64,000 nucleotides of DNA. Source: Serendipita indica DSM 11827 (Eukaryota; Basidiomycota; Agaricomycetes; Sebacinales; Serendipitaceae). This document shows positions 24,455-37,550 of the stretch, in pieces (the stretch's first letter is position 1; the number at the start of each line of letters is the position of its first letter). Under the pieces are notes generated by a model that saw nothing but the letters and a program-made list of their open reading frames with translations, was not told where the DNA came from and searched no databases. Location: positions 1,488,001 through 1,552,000 of the forward strand of contig CAJVGD010000042.1 of assembly GCA_910890315.1 (NCBI GenBank). The letters are read 5' to 3'. The position numbers were made by a program, and so were the translations under genes.

Positions 24455-25283
24455 TGGCCTTCACCAAACACATTTAGCCCCCTTCTTGGTCTAATCTACA
24501 TACATTTACTCGAATCCTTCCCTTCTGGGGTAAATTATTTGCGAGGACGGACACATTGATTGTGGAACAGGGCCTCAAATTCTGCGATGCCTCCCTGAGC
24601 TATTTCCCTCCATCACGCGCGGCCGTTGTATCAGCTCATCAGAGCACGATTCGAGCGTTTAATCCCCTGTGTATGTCGTGCAATTGGGTATGTTGTAAGT
24701 ACATTGAGGAACGACACAAGGGAAGCTTCCATACCGCCACATCGCGTCACTCGAGCCAAATAGTCAAAGCCGCGCATGTTTTCTGCTCCGTCTTTGTACT
24801 CTTCTTCGATTATATCCCTAGATTATCCTCTCCCTCTCACATTTGAAATGCCGTTATGGCAGAAACGGAGGAATGTGCCGCACGGAGCGGCCATCAATCA
24901 CAGCGGAGGTGCGAAATAGCCGCTCATTTTTTCACATCATGTCATCTGTTCTCGAACATAATCTGGAATGAATCCTCACCCCCTTGTTGAGCAATTTTGA
25001 CCCACATCTTGACCTCAGTTTCTCACCCCTGTCGATGTCGGCGGTCTGGGCGTCTCATAGGCCCCTACATTCTTCTATACAACTGAATAAAGAAGCGTGC
25101 CGAGCTGTTTCCCTTGGCACATTTCCAGGAGGGGGCCTATAACAAACAGGCAACAACAATGTCTACGGCCGAGAAACACTTCTCACCGAACATATTTATC
25201 TAGGGCATTCCATATAACCGCACGATGCTGTGAGGAAATACCTGCAAGCCTCCTCACATTCGTTTGCTTGCTTTCGTCCAAGA
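24455..25283 (+). other. Spacer between WSC genes
   Basis: It contains the 3' flank of WSC copy 1, a diverged 330-bp piece, and then the duplicated 3' end and flank of the upstream membrane-protein gene, which serves as the promoter region of WSC copy 2. No gene was seen. Confidence 0.6.
25213..25217 (+). promoter_or_regulatory. TATA box of second WSC gene
   Basis: CATATAACCGC lies 71 bp before the ATG and matches the duplicate promoter. Confidence 0.5.
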
Positions 25284-26316
25284 ATGCGCCTTCTCGTCAG
25301 CTCGTTCGCTTTAATATCTACGCTCTCTCTTTCCGTCATGGCAATAGCCGTTTCAGGTATCGAGCCGACGCCCACCATGCCAGTTCATGTCACCGTGACA
25401 CACCGAGGGCTCAATGCGCGCGCAGAGCCAGAGGGAGAACAAACGGAAGGAATCGGATATTCTCTCATTGGTTGTTACGAGGAGCTCGCTCACCCTGTCC
25501 GTGTTCTCAACCATCAAGTTCCCTGGGACAAGGGTTCAGTCACCTCTTGCATCAACGCGTGCTACAATTCTGGGCCATATACAGGTCTATTTGGACCACA
25601 CTATCTCTTTGCAGCTGTCATCAATGGTGACCAGGTGAGTTCCGAGCCACTCTTTATTACACGGCGTGAGAGCTAAGTGTGAAACAGTGCTGGTGTGACA
25701 ACGTCATGAACGTCAAGGCTCTCCAAGTCGATCAGAATCGCTGCAACCACCTGTGCGAGAACGGTCCATTTGAGTATTGCGGTGGCTCGCGTGAATACCA
25801 GCTGTACTACTGGGGTATGTGTCTTTAATGATTGCCATTGTTCGCGCCTAAATATGTCTAGGCGAGACTGGGCTTATTCCTTCTACCGTCAACCCTGCCA
25901 ATCCGGCATCTGTGGGCGCTGGCAGCGGTTACTACGTGTTCAAAGGATGCTTCCCTGATAGTCCACACTCCCGTGTTCTCAATGGGCTGTCATATTCCTC
26001 AGAGCACATGACCCCACTCTACTGCGCGCATATTTGTTGGGCGCAGAGGTTTATCTATTCCGGAGTAGAGTACGGCAATGAGTGCTGGGTAAGAATACCT
26101 CTCTTGATCGGAAGTTTCTAAAAATTGGCCTACAGTGTGATAACACTTTGAATGTCGGGTCAGCCGTCTCTGTTCGAGAATGTACGCTTGTCATGTCCTT
26201 GGTTTGTGATCTCCTGACATTTCCTAGGTAACCAATCTTGTGAAGGCGATAGCACTTTTGCTTGTGGTGCGCCAAACTATATCAGCATCTACCAGGGTGC
26301 TCCAAGATTATCCTGA
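25284..26316 (+). CDS. Secreted protein with two WSC domains (copy 2)
   Basis: A close paralogue of the gene at 23428. The ATG at 25284 gives MRLLVSSFALISTLSLSVMA, a signal peptide. The first WSC domain starts YSLIGCYEELAHPVRVLNHQ and keeps every Cys of copy 1 (CINACYN, CWCDNVM, CNHLCENGPFEYCGG). The second has YYVFKGCFPDSPHSRVLNG, CAHICWAQRFIYSGVEYG, CDNTLN and CEGDSTFACGAPNYISIYQ. It ends GAPRLS. Exon-intron positions match copy 1. Differences concentrate in the linker after the signal peptide, which carries an insertion (PEGEQ) here. Both copies appear intact, so this is a young functional duplicate. Confidence 0.88.
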
Positions 26317-26664
26317 ATCGCACTCTCGAAACACGTATAGCCCCGATTCTAGTCTATTATATATCATATTTAGTAATCATTATGATTTTGAACGTGGTGT
26401 ATGCGACAACGTATACAAGGGCTCAAAGTCCGCAACGCCTTTGTAAGCCATTTTTTTCCTGGGCCTCCTTAAAAATTAGTACGTACTCACATCGCACCTT
26501 GAGTCCCTGTGTCTGCTGCTTGTTGCGTTAGGCGGGCATACTCACCTCGTTGCTTTAGCGCGCACTTCCAGCCAGCGCCTGCTTGGAGCTTTCCACGTCC
26601 TGCCCCGCCACATCCTCCCTTCTCAAACCCAATCTCCCCAAAGATCCAGACTTGATCGCATTTG

Positions 26665-27087
26665 ATGCTTGGGGTTTCCGTTGCCATCTATGCGCCGCCC
26701 CGCCGTCAGGCGCAGTATGCCATTCTCATCAACGTCCAACCACATCGCGGATTGGCACTCTCCTACCAGCTCGAGCATGTCTACAACAAAACAGCACGGA
26801 AATCCGGCTACATGTGGAAAGAGCCCGAATTGATCGCGGCGCGCAAACGACCTGCCTACAAAGGCGAACTGTCAGTCGGGTTCTTGCCTGACTTTGACCA
26901 GGCAATCGAGTTTGCTGAAGATAGATTATTGGGTCTCGAGTTTGATGCACGAGATGATTGGTCTGGGTTAACGTGGGTCGCAGAGGGGCTTGAGACACTC
27001 GAAAAAGCGGGCTACGCCGTCGTTTCGCATCCGGCTGAAAAGCTCGAACGACTCTTAGGGAATGTTAGAGAGCGAAACGAGAAATAG
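26665..27087 (+). CDS. Small hypothetical protein (about 140 residues)
   Basis: I do not recognise it. The ATG at 26665 gives MLGVSVAIYAPPRRQAQYAI, which looks like a first beta-strand after a short start. ELIAARKRPAYKGELSVGFL and WSGLTWVAEGLETLEKAGYA follow. The end is NVRERNEK. No signal peptide or membrane helix is visible. It has one uninterrupted exon in this reading; a 5' exon upstream cannot be ruled out. Codon use looks like that of neighbouring genes. It is probably a small, single-domain cytosolic protein. Confidence 0.5.
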   Translation: MLGVSVAIYAPPRRQAQYAILINVQPHRGLALSYQLEHVYNKTARKSGYMWKEPELIAARKRPAYKGELSVGFLPDFDQAIEFAEDRLLGLEFDARDDWSGLTWVAEGLETLEKAGYAVVSHPAEKLERLLGNVRERNEK

Positions 27088-27268
27088 GTAAGTAGATCTG
27101 GATATACTGTCGATGGGCCTTGACATCACCTCCAGTAACGTCAACAACTGATACCTCAGTGTACTGCATTTGGACTCTTCTACGTGATCATTCAATTTGT
27201 ATAAAGTATACAACTAGCACTGATTAGCACCAATACAAAGGCACGATGAACAAAGTGCACACCTAAGG

Positions 27269-28888
27269 TCATAATAAGAGGTTCTCTTCCACGTCGCTGC
27301 TCTCCAGTACAATGTCGTCGTCTATTTCTGGATCTGAAGGTATAGACGACTGATTATCTGGCTCCGAGGTGTCCCACTGCTCTTCCAGGTCGCCCAACGC
27401 TTCGCCGTACGAGGCCCACTCTGCTTCGTCAAACACATCAAACTCTTCTTCTCCCTTATCATTTTCTTGAGGTTCGGCGAAACTTCTCGAGGTGGCGCTT
27501 GCATCTGCGTCAGTCGAGCAGAGATGAAACCTTGTGACCCAGGGGTCAGAGGCAAGGGTGCGTCCTTTGGAGATGAATCTTTCTGGACCGCCATTTCTCG
27601 TGCTACCGACGTGACGGTAGCCTTGATTGCGTTGTTGACCTCCGTCACCTGAACTCCTTCAGATTGGACGATAAAGTCCATCACGCACGGTGCGGACGTA
27701 GCGCTGAACACAACCGCAAGTTTACGTATTGTGACAGAGGTATCTAATTCATCTTCCTCCTCTTCATCGAGATACCACAATGCTGCAAGACGAGTAAACC
27801 GTTCCGATTTGTCTGCGTCCGTCGTCTTGCGTCGCTTGTTGCTTGTAGCTTCTCCGTTTTTTGTAGAGAGCCGCATTCTTCTCTTTGTTCTTGAGAGCAT
27901 CATTCGGGTGTTTAATTGGTTGGCCCAAACCAGACCAAGCATCGCTTCACGCGTGGTCACCAAGGGCATCCGATTAAAGTGGAGGGATTGATCTTTGTAC
28001 AGGAGCACTGGTGGAGCCTCTGTATCTTGTTCATGACTCGGTGAAACGTCGTCCGAGTACTGAAGACATCGCTTGCTTGGTTTACTATGATGATGGCCAT
28101 ATTCCTTCGAGAGGCTAAATCATGTAGCATGTAAGCAATGTCTCCTAACACTTTTGATCGTTCCACAAGAGTGACGGTTGTCGTCTTGTCCATGGAATGG
28201 AATAGAGTGCCGAGCGAGTCGAGAATGAGCACTCGAATAGGCCGCAGCTTCTCAGAGTCCTCCGCTTGCCCGATGAGAGCTGAAAGAGCGTGCTTGAGAA
28301 CGCTAATTAGCGCAGGGACGGTAGATGTCAGGCAAGTGTGAACGTTGTCTGTCAGGCTTTTGGCGTCCTTCTGGCGGAGCAGTGGATGCGACTTTGCTAG
28401 CTCGGTGAGTCGGCGCACTGGGAGTGCGGACGTGGTTGTAAAGTAGGCGACACCAGAGTCAACGCCACGTTCAGCGCCTGGTAGTTGGGCCATTAGCGCG
28501 AGTTGCAGCGCGAGCTGAGTCTTTCCAGAAGCCCTGAGTTGAATAAATAAAAGAAGCGGCTAATTAAATGCACATACGACTCCCCAGCGATTTCTGTCAG
28601 TGCTCCCATTCGGATCCCACCTCTTAGGGCCTTGTCGAGCTTATCGTCTCCTGTTGTAAAGAACGATGGCTCCTCTTTGATATCTCCTAGGAGCTTTGGC
28701 ATCATTACAGTGGCAGCACACAACGCGTCTATGGCCGCTTGAACGTCGTCTATGGGGAGTTTGACCTTTTTTGCGATATCCGAGGGTGCAGTAAGCCAGA
28801 CGTCTGGTTGGAATAGGATGCCTGCTTTTGCAAATAGGTGCTTGTGCTGCGATGCAAGGCCCGGGAGCGAGGCTATTGGGACGTCCAT
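27269..28888 (-). CDS. RAD57: RAD51 paralogue (RAD57/XRCC3-like)
   Basis: A RecA-fold mediator of homologous recombination. The ATG at 28888 gives MDVPIASLPGLASQHKHLFA. The Walker A motif spans an intron: EIAGES joins to ASGKTQLALQLAL (intron about 28537-28579), giving GESASGKT. The Walker B motif is RPIRVLILDSLGTLF. Later, LASRRNMAIIIVNQASDVF and GLVWANQLNTRMML are typical of XRCC3. The last exon is reached by an intron near 27455-27525 and encodes an acidic tail (EEEFDVFDEAEWASYGEAL) with the stop at 27269. An unspliced read would end at 27322 in a wrong basic frame. XRCC3 and Rad57 are close relatives; I cannot decide between the names from sequence alone. Confidence 0.85.
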
Positions 28889-29024
28889 TGCAGACCACGT
28901 CGACTATCGACGTATTATCAGGAAATTGTAAGATTTGGTGAGTTCCTGGCTGGCTCTGAGCATGACCAGCGCAGTGGCGAGGTCGAAGTTATGGGTTGTC
29001 CCCTACCTCGTTTTGGCTGCATCG
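28889..29024. promoter_or_regulatory. Bidirectional promoter, RAD57-like and adjacent gene
   Basis: Only 136 bp separate the ATGs of two divergent genes, so the transcripts must start from one shared promoter region. No clear TATA box was seen. Confidence 0.55.
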
Positions 29025-30781
29025 ATGGAGGCACCTCCAAAAAAGAAGGTGAGCGTGTAAAATACATTATTATATTGTGTTTATGCTCACACGACGCGTC
29101 AAGATTGTAGCAAAGGTCACGGCAAACATTTATGAGCCAAGCTCGCCAGGTTTCGTGGCTGCCAGCGCCGTCCGTGCCAAAGTGAGCTCGTCTAGCGTGT
29201 CCAGAGGCAGCAGTGTCGTCAATGGTGGCCATTCCAGAAACAATTCTGCCTCCAAGGCTGCTGTTCGTGGAGGGGGTTACTCGTCGGAAGCCGTGTCCTC
29301 GCCATTGACACGAGCTTTTCCCTCTGCGCCTCCATCGAGCATTGGAAGATCAGCTGGTCATGGACTCTCGCCAAACTCGCTCCTCTTTGCGCCCGAATCG
29401 AGTTCTTCGCCGGCGAGTCCAAGCACACGCCAACAGCCTCGCATTACCGTCAGACAGCCCAAACGAATGGACTCTGCAACGAGTGCATTGTCTGCAAAGT
29501 TTAAGGCGAATCAATCCTACGAATCACCCCCAATATCCCCCCCAACTTCGCCCAGATCGGTTGCCTTTTCGGCTCTTTCCGTCGCGTCCCCAGCAACGCA
29601 GAGTCCCGCTACATCTCCACCTACAGTTCGACCGCGCGTTACGTCTTCCATCCGCATACAACCGCAGAAGATGCAGGGCTTGAACGTGAATACGGGAAGA
29701 GCCACACCAACGGCCATGGGCCATCGGTCACGGAATCCATCAATATCTTCGATTTCTGCGCTTGGAAATGGGCCGAAAACTGGGTCGACAGCGAGGGCCA
29801 TTCCACAGCAGAAGCAGTCCCCTCCACGTCTCGAAATCCCTCATTCGCCACCGACGTCGACATTATCATCTCGATCATCTGCATCGCTGCATTCGAGCTC
29901 TCTCGCATCCACTTCTGTTTCTGCACCTTCACATCTGAGTCTATCAACCGCGACAGAAGGCGAATCCGACTCTGACCAGGAAGAGGAACATGTAGAGAGA
30001 GACCAAGCGTCGACCCCGCAGAATGAGGTGGACGAGGATGATGTCTTTGCTGAGGAAGCGAGATCGAATAGAAAGGTCCTTGTCCACGCTGTTTATCTGC
30101 AGTTTACTGACGCCACCTAGATTCTCGATTTAGAAATCTCCAATCAGTCTTTGTAAGGGTAGATCTATCTCCTTGGCAGTGCTAACGTTCCATAGATTGA
30201 CGGTCAATACTATGCTCGAGGCTACGAAACTGCGGCAGGCACGCGAAATCAAGGACCTCCGACGAAAACTACGAGAAGTCAAACATCTCCCTAGCAAAAC
30301 ACTCTATGCCAATGCTGAAACCATGTCACCGACCGCCTCTGATATTTCATTGCCCAACCGCAAAAACTCTGCATCGTCCCATTCGTCAGATGAAGAAGAA
30401 GAAGCAGAAGCAGAACCGGACCCAATCTACGACCGTATACAAAAGCTCGTCGAGGGCCTCCTCTCACAAGCGCATCGCGCGCTGGAGAGGACAATTGATG
30501 ATTGTATGCCGGCTCCGACGAATACCGTCAAGGTTCTCAGTGCGGTCGAGGTGCAGCAGTACGAACGTCGTACGTTGGGTCTTCCCGAAGAGGAAGAGTC
30601 CAAGGACGACCACGACCATGAACACGATGATCCGGATATATCCATTGACGAAACGAACGAGGTAAAGGAGGTTGTGCAAGACGTCAAGGAGGCGCTCAAG
30701 TCGCCTCTGGAAGACGACCTTGGATATGTCGCATCTGGGGAAGAGACGCGCAAGAAGCGAGGCCTCTTCCTGTTCAATTGA
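29025..30781 (+). CDS. Ser-rich protein with coiled-coil segment, unknown
   Basis: I do not recognise the family. A tiny first exon (MEAPPKKK, ATG at 29025) joins, through an intron of about 55 nt ending ACGCGTCAAG, to IVAKVTANIYEPSSPGF. About 330 residues of Ser/Pro/Thr-rich, probably disordered sequence follow. Two introns near 30078-30120 and 30154-30195 flank a short exon, ILDLEISNQSL, which continues into LTVNTMLEATKLRQAREI and KDLRRKLREVKHL, a helical/coiled-coil segment. Acidic linkers (SSDEEEEAEAEPDP; DDHDHEHDDPDISID) precede the end GLFLFN. Many SP/TP sites suggest phosphorylation. The short conserved helix is the only candidate functional element. Confidence 0.65.
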
Positions 30782-31039
30782 CGAGATTTTCTGTGAGTCC
30801 CTCTTCACGAGTCATTCTTTGGCTGATCATTTTGCCAGACTATCATTATTTCTATGCGATTTACGACCTCAATTTACTCATAGGACCCCTAGTTTTCGCA
30901 GCCGGAGGCTTGCTTCTCTCGCGTGCACTCTTGTATTTCTGGTTCACGACAATCCTAGACATCGAGGACAAGGGCACATGTTCTTGTTCGAATTCTATTA
31001 ACTACATTTCTCGACCACGCCGCAGATAACGATGAGGAT

Positions 31040-33013
<1,974 letters not shown>

Positions 33014-33242
33014 GGTGGAGATCAAGTTGCAAAGACGAGAGGGGGCCAAACTTTGGAGGTGACCAGCTGCTTTGGGCGTAAATAGTCGGGACCAATGACG
33101 CCGACGGCCCATGGCTGCTATTGATTGGCTAGAATATTTCTCACATTTTATTCCAGCCGTCGGGATGTCGACCTTTAGCCACTTTCAACTCATCCACCCC
33201 CATCATTCGTTCTTATATCGCCCAACCAACAGCCATAACAGA
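33014..33242. promoter_or_regulatory. Shared promoter of PGM2 and PARG
   Basis: The two genes are divergent, with 229 bp between the preferred ATGs. If PARG starts at the upstream in-frame ATG (33111) the spacing falls to 97 bp, which would leave little room for two leaders. That favours the downstream start. Confidence 0.5.
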
Positions 33243-35026
33243 ATGGAATACAAACTTCCAAATCATTCAGACTCGTTTATCTCAGATCCGCTCTCTGTTC
33301 TCGACTCTGACGGACTCGAGGTTTCCTATTGGGCGTTTCTCACCACTTTGCTGGATCCCATCGCTTCAAGTAGAGTCAAACTAAGCCATCAGACCCATAG
33401 GGATCTCGTCTTTGAAGATAAGACTCGAGAACCACTCACGGCGAGCGAGATATACAAGCATTTCACGAATGCAATCGAGACTATTGCATACTCCCTCACT
33501 GGTAGCGGGAATTCGGACAATTCCCTCCTACTCGCGTATTGGCCAGACCCTCTCTCGCCGCAGTTGGTGCAGCGTATCGTTCACGCAGCACTTCAACTCC
33601 CTACACTTATACCAGAAGGATATCTACCTGTACTGGGACGGTCATTGGGCGCGCAATACTCCGGCTCACCTACGATTCAGCAGGTCGTTACTCTAACCAC
33701 CGAACAAGTGGCGTGTATCGTCTGCCACATGGTTCTGGGAACGCTGCCTAAGCCACCGTGGGCTACAATATCCGTCGAAGAAGGAGGTGGATTCTCCTGG
33801 GACGGACCCAACCTCTCGCCTGCCTGGTTTGCTGACGACGGAAGAGGCAGCAAGGAGATCAAGTCAGCGTACATTCGGGTTTTACTCGCTTACTTGGATG
33901 CTACGCTTCCCGTCCCTCACTCTTCGGATACTCCTGGCCGCAGAGGAGTGGATTGTATCACATACCAGATTGTGGAAGGTAACTTCAAGGAGACTCGTGA
34001 TAGAGGAGAGGAAATTGAAATGGAATCTGGAAATGAATTAGTTGATATATTGACCAGCGTGCTTTCTGAAAAGCCAGAAGGGGTCTTTAGCACACATACT
34101 CTTGTCCCGCTGCGGATCATACTGCTCGAACAAGAAGAGGATGATGATCACGAGGAGTGCTTTACCGTCGACATTGCCAGTACGATAGTCTGCCAACTCG
34201 TTTCAGCCAACTCGGAGATTGGATTTGGTCCGGCTGGTGTGTCCTATTCCATATATGCAAAGGAATTAACGTGACATGGCTCGGTAGCCACACAGGAAGA
34301 ACGTCTCTTCGGTGCCGTACCAACACTCCTCCCAGCTGTACTCTTTACTCCTCGCCTAAGGCCGACCCAGGGTCTCCTCGTCTCAGGAGATGGAATAAAC
34401 GTATTTGGTCACTTCAAGGGTCATCTTCGCAGTGCCCGACTTGAGCGCATCTACCCTAGACAAGCCGAGGGAGCTGAGGGAGGGTTGTTCCATTCGCGCA
34501 AAGGGAGGCAGTTCCTATTCCTGGACGCGCTCGAGATGGATGGCGAACTACATGGCCGAGATGCCGAACTCCCGCTCATGGAACGTGAGCTGCGAAAGCT
34601 AGTCGTTGGGTTCAACGCCCTTGTTAGGCAACCCCATAGCGGTATCAAAGAATCCTGTGATCAATCAAGAAGTGGAGTGATGCATCAGCGGGAAAAAATC
34701 ATGTCGTCGTTGTTTTGCCTCCGTGGGGCTGCGGAACTTTTGGTGATGACTTCAAGATTAAGTTGCTCCTCATTTGGTTAGCGGCGAGCATGGTGACTGG
34801 AACCGATCTGGCATCTGCGGTTAGCGCATCACTCGAGCTCCGTTTGGCGGTGAAGAAGGCTTGGTGGGAGGCCCTCGATGCAGAGTGGCGAATGTTCCTT
34901 GAGATGATTCTCAAAGGCCAAAACATCCGGACCAAGGCACCAGGAAGCAATATCGCTCCATCACCGCCCCTGCCCTGGACAGTTGGCATGCTGTGGACCA
35001 GGCTCAGGGCCATGGAAAGGAGATAG
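33243..35026 (+). CDS. PARG: Poly(ADP-ribose) glycohydrolase
   Basis: Removes poly(ADP-ribose) chains by exo- and endo-glycohydrolysis. Family landmarks in order: LTLTTEQVACIVCHMVLGTL (the helix before the macrodomain core), a modified catalytic loop NSEIGFGPA joined through a 51-nt intron (34232-34282) to TQEERLFGAVPTLLP, giving the TQEE (QEE catalytic acid) signature, then GRQFLFLDALEMDGE and, after another intron near 34622-34668, HVVVVLPPWGCGTFGDDFKI, the adenine-binding region. The end is RLRAMERR. The canonical GGG of the catalytic loop reads GFG here, a visible departure. The start at 33243 (MEYKLPNHSDSF) matches the family; an in-frame ATG at 33111 would add 44 residues. Confidence 0.88.
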
Positions 35027-37550
35027 CAAGCTCGGTAGCCGTACGGTCACGAGACGTGACAGAGAGTTCTTTTCCGCCGTGATAACCCAGGATTCTCTTT
35101 GGGCCTGCGTAGTCGAATTCTGCATCGCGGTTGATATTTGGCGCAGGAAGAAGAGGCGGGCGCGCTTACCATGTGCTCTCTAGACTCTTGAACTTGGTTA
35201 CCTGTCAAATACGTATTGTTCAAGACCTTGACTCTTCTCAGAAGCCATCCGCATTCCCCAGTGGGCGCGCACGTATTTACACGCCGAAGCTGCGGACATG
35301 CCGTTTAGATAGAAAAGTGAGATACAGAGGCTGGTTCGGAATCTTCATTGCGTCACATCAGATCGGAAGAGATCCACACTATGACCATGCGATGGGCTGA
35401 ACCCCGTAAAGGCCGTGGGCTGTGAGGTGCCTTTACAATCGTTAAAGCCTGTGATAGGCATGGAATCGGTGGACGCTGCTTTGTGATAGATAACAGGCCA
35501 TTTGGTGATTGTAGGCGCAGGAGAACAAGGCGTCGTCCAAGTTTATTCACTCTATATTGTTCGTTCCATTATCGTTGCCATCCTCTTCGTCTCTTTTCTC
35601 TATCGGCAATGGCCATTGAACTTATCGTGGTACGTACAGACAAGCGGACTACATAATTGAAGAATCGATCATGTATGAATGGCGAATCTGCCACGTACTA
35701 CCATCCCTCAAATTCACCGCAAAGCCCGTTTGATGGTCTCATCTGCCAAATAGAAGCTGCACGCCAAATGTTCGCCATCAAATGAAGAGGTTTGCATAGC
35801 GTTTTTGAACTTCCATCCTCCCCGCCGGCCCCCCGCCCCTCGGGTGTAAATCGTTCACCAGAATCCAGGTTCGGCCGTTTCCATGTTGTCGTTTAGAATT
35901 GATGCGATTTACAGCGTCTGGGGCAAACATGACAACTTTGAGAATGGGGTGTCCCCTCAAGATTCGGCGGTTTCCTTAATATTAGGAAACTCCCGAGTGG
36001 TGTTGTTCGAATGGCCGCTTAGTTCGGAAATGCACAGACACTTGTGCGAGCTCGTTTCTGGATGGGATGAGAATCTCTCTCGGTAGTCGAAGATGATGCA
36101 AAGGCGGACATGGTTGCGTCCTTCGCGTATGCGGACAAGAAGCGTTCATTGAGGCCATTGTCGATCCATTTCATACCGGCATTTTGATAATTGCGACATT
36201 ATCCAGTGTCTTGGTTCGGCCGGGAGTTATCCAGATGTTTGTCTTTTTAATCCGATGTCAGTGTGACTATTTGTGGCGTTCTGTGAGATTGATGGCATTG
36301 AATGGTCGGGCTCGCCGTCAAACTGCTTTACACCCACTGAAAAGATCGAGGAAATCGCCGACATCGAATTCAGTGGAGGAGAGAACACCCGCGCAACACA
36401 GAGCTGAGACCAGCAGATGGTTGCTGGGATTGGAACGGTCCATTCCACAAAAGAGGCTAGGTCGACATGTCACCATTGGGGTAAGGAGGTCGTCAATGAG
36501 AATTGCCCGACATCCGCGGGTGATTGCAATGGGGCTTGGTCGGGATTGCTAGTCATACGTAAGCCGGAAGCTGTTGGTCGCCGACGCAGCATTACGAGAG
36601 AACTGAATCTGTTGTGTATTATTCAGCTCCAGCGACGGCCTCCCAGCCTCTTCTTCTAGCATGTCGTCCGCCAAGCTGTCAGACAGGGTGGATGCTGAGT
36701 GACAAGCGAGCCACGTTGTGAAAATTAATCAGTTCACTTCGTCAGTGATCAGTACGGGCAAGCTTTGATGCATACCAGAACGCATTTCACATTTTTGGTG
36801 CAGATGGACGGTTCTATAGATCATTCTACTAGGCATCCTCTCTTGATTCGCCTTAGACCGTTCCTGGGATCTCCTGGCATTCTCCTGGGAGTCCCGGGCA
36901 TTCTGGCCAGCTACAAGCATGTGCCACCACTCGTGTTCACCGTGTCTCGTCATCTTTTATCCTCTAGTGATTAATTTGGAGGACGGTGGACACAATGACG
37001 AAGCCACACGGGGGGGCAGCTAGGGGTCAACCTTGTAACCGACGCTCTTGAGTAATTTCGGCGTGTAAAACAAGCGGCTGGTCATAGACAGTCTCTGCGG
37101 ATTGAGATTATGCAAAGTAGGAAGACGGGTGCGATGGAATCCCGCAGAGGTCCGGCTGCGGCGTCTGTTCGAAGCCCAGAATAATTATTTCCAGCAAACT
37201 GGTCACCAACGCTGTGTAACGTGGTTCCAAAGGCGCTACTGGATTGCAGTTGGGCTCTGGGAATTTTTATTTTTATTTTATTTTTATTTTATCTCACTCG
37301 GTCGGGGCGCTGACCATTGAAGGGGCTCGACCCGACTTTCGATCGCTCTCAAATCAGCCAGCCAGGCCACACTCTTCAATGAAGCTTGGCCGCATATAAT
37401 CTGACTCGGGGTCTGTCACCGCGCCATCTACTCCTCCTCCCCCTCTCCCCACCACAGCTCAAAACGCACTGATACTGGGCACCCTGCAGTCTTGGACGCC
37501 CTAGTATCATCCGTTGCCCTACCAAAACACCCCTCTGCGACCCCGATTCA
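35027..37550. other. Gene-poor stretch of 2.5 kb
   Basis: No gene was supported. Short open frames at 35883-36086 and 36090-36190 have coding-like composition (GNSRVVLFEWPL; KADMVASFAYADKK) but different frames and no domain, possibly a decayed gene. A TTTTA/TTTTTA microsatellite sits at 37264-37292, upstream of the GNAT gene. Confidence 0.45.
37264..37292 (+). repeat. TTTTA-type microsatellite
   Basis: Runs of TTTTTA and TTTTA over 29 bp, in the 5' flank of the GNAT gene about 260 bp before its ATG. It may act as a nucleosome-poor promoter element or be neutral. Confidence 0.6.

Larger units (their letters stand above)
22982..24515 (+). repeat. Tandem duplication, copy 1 (WSC gene with flanks)
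   Basis: This segment is repeated at about 24851-26375. Similarity starts inside the last coding codons of the upstream membrane-protein gene (GCACGGAGCGG at 23002 and again at 24880), and continues through its 3' flank, the promoter and the whole WSC gene to shortly after the stop. Boundaries are read by eye and are good to about 30 bp. Confidence 0.75.
24851..26375 (+). repeat. Tandem duplication, copy 2 (WSC gene with flanks)
   Basis: This is the second copy of the segment at 22982-24515. About 330 bp of unrelated or diverged sequence (24516-24850) separates the copies. It carries a fragment matching the 3' end of the upstream membrane-protein gene without the rest of that gene. Confidence 0.75.

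Noticed and set aside
30782-31029. 83-codon frame after the Ser-rich gene with hydrophobic stretches
   Set aside because: Lies in the 3' UTR position, in a different frame, without an intron that would attach it.
36184-36552. 122-codon open frame on the plus strand
   Set aside because: Arg/Ser-rich without any recognisable motif; the better-looking pieces nearby are in other frames.
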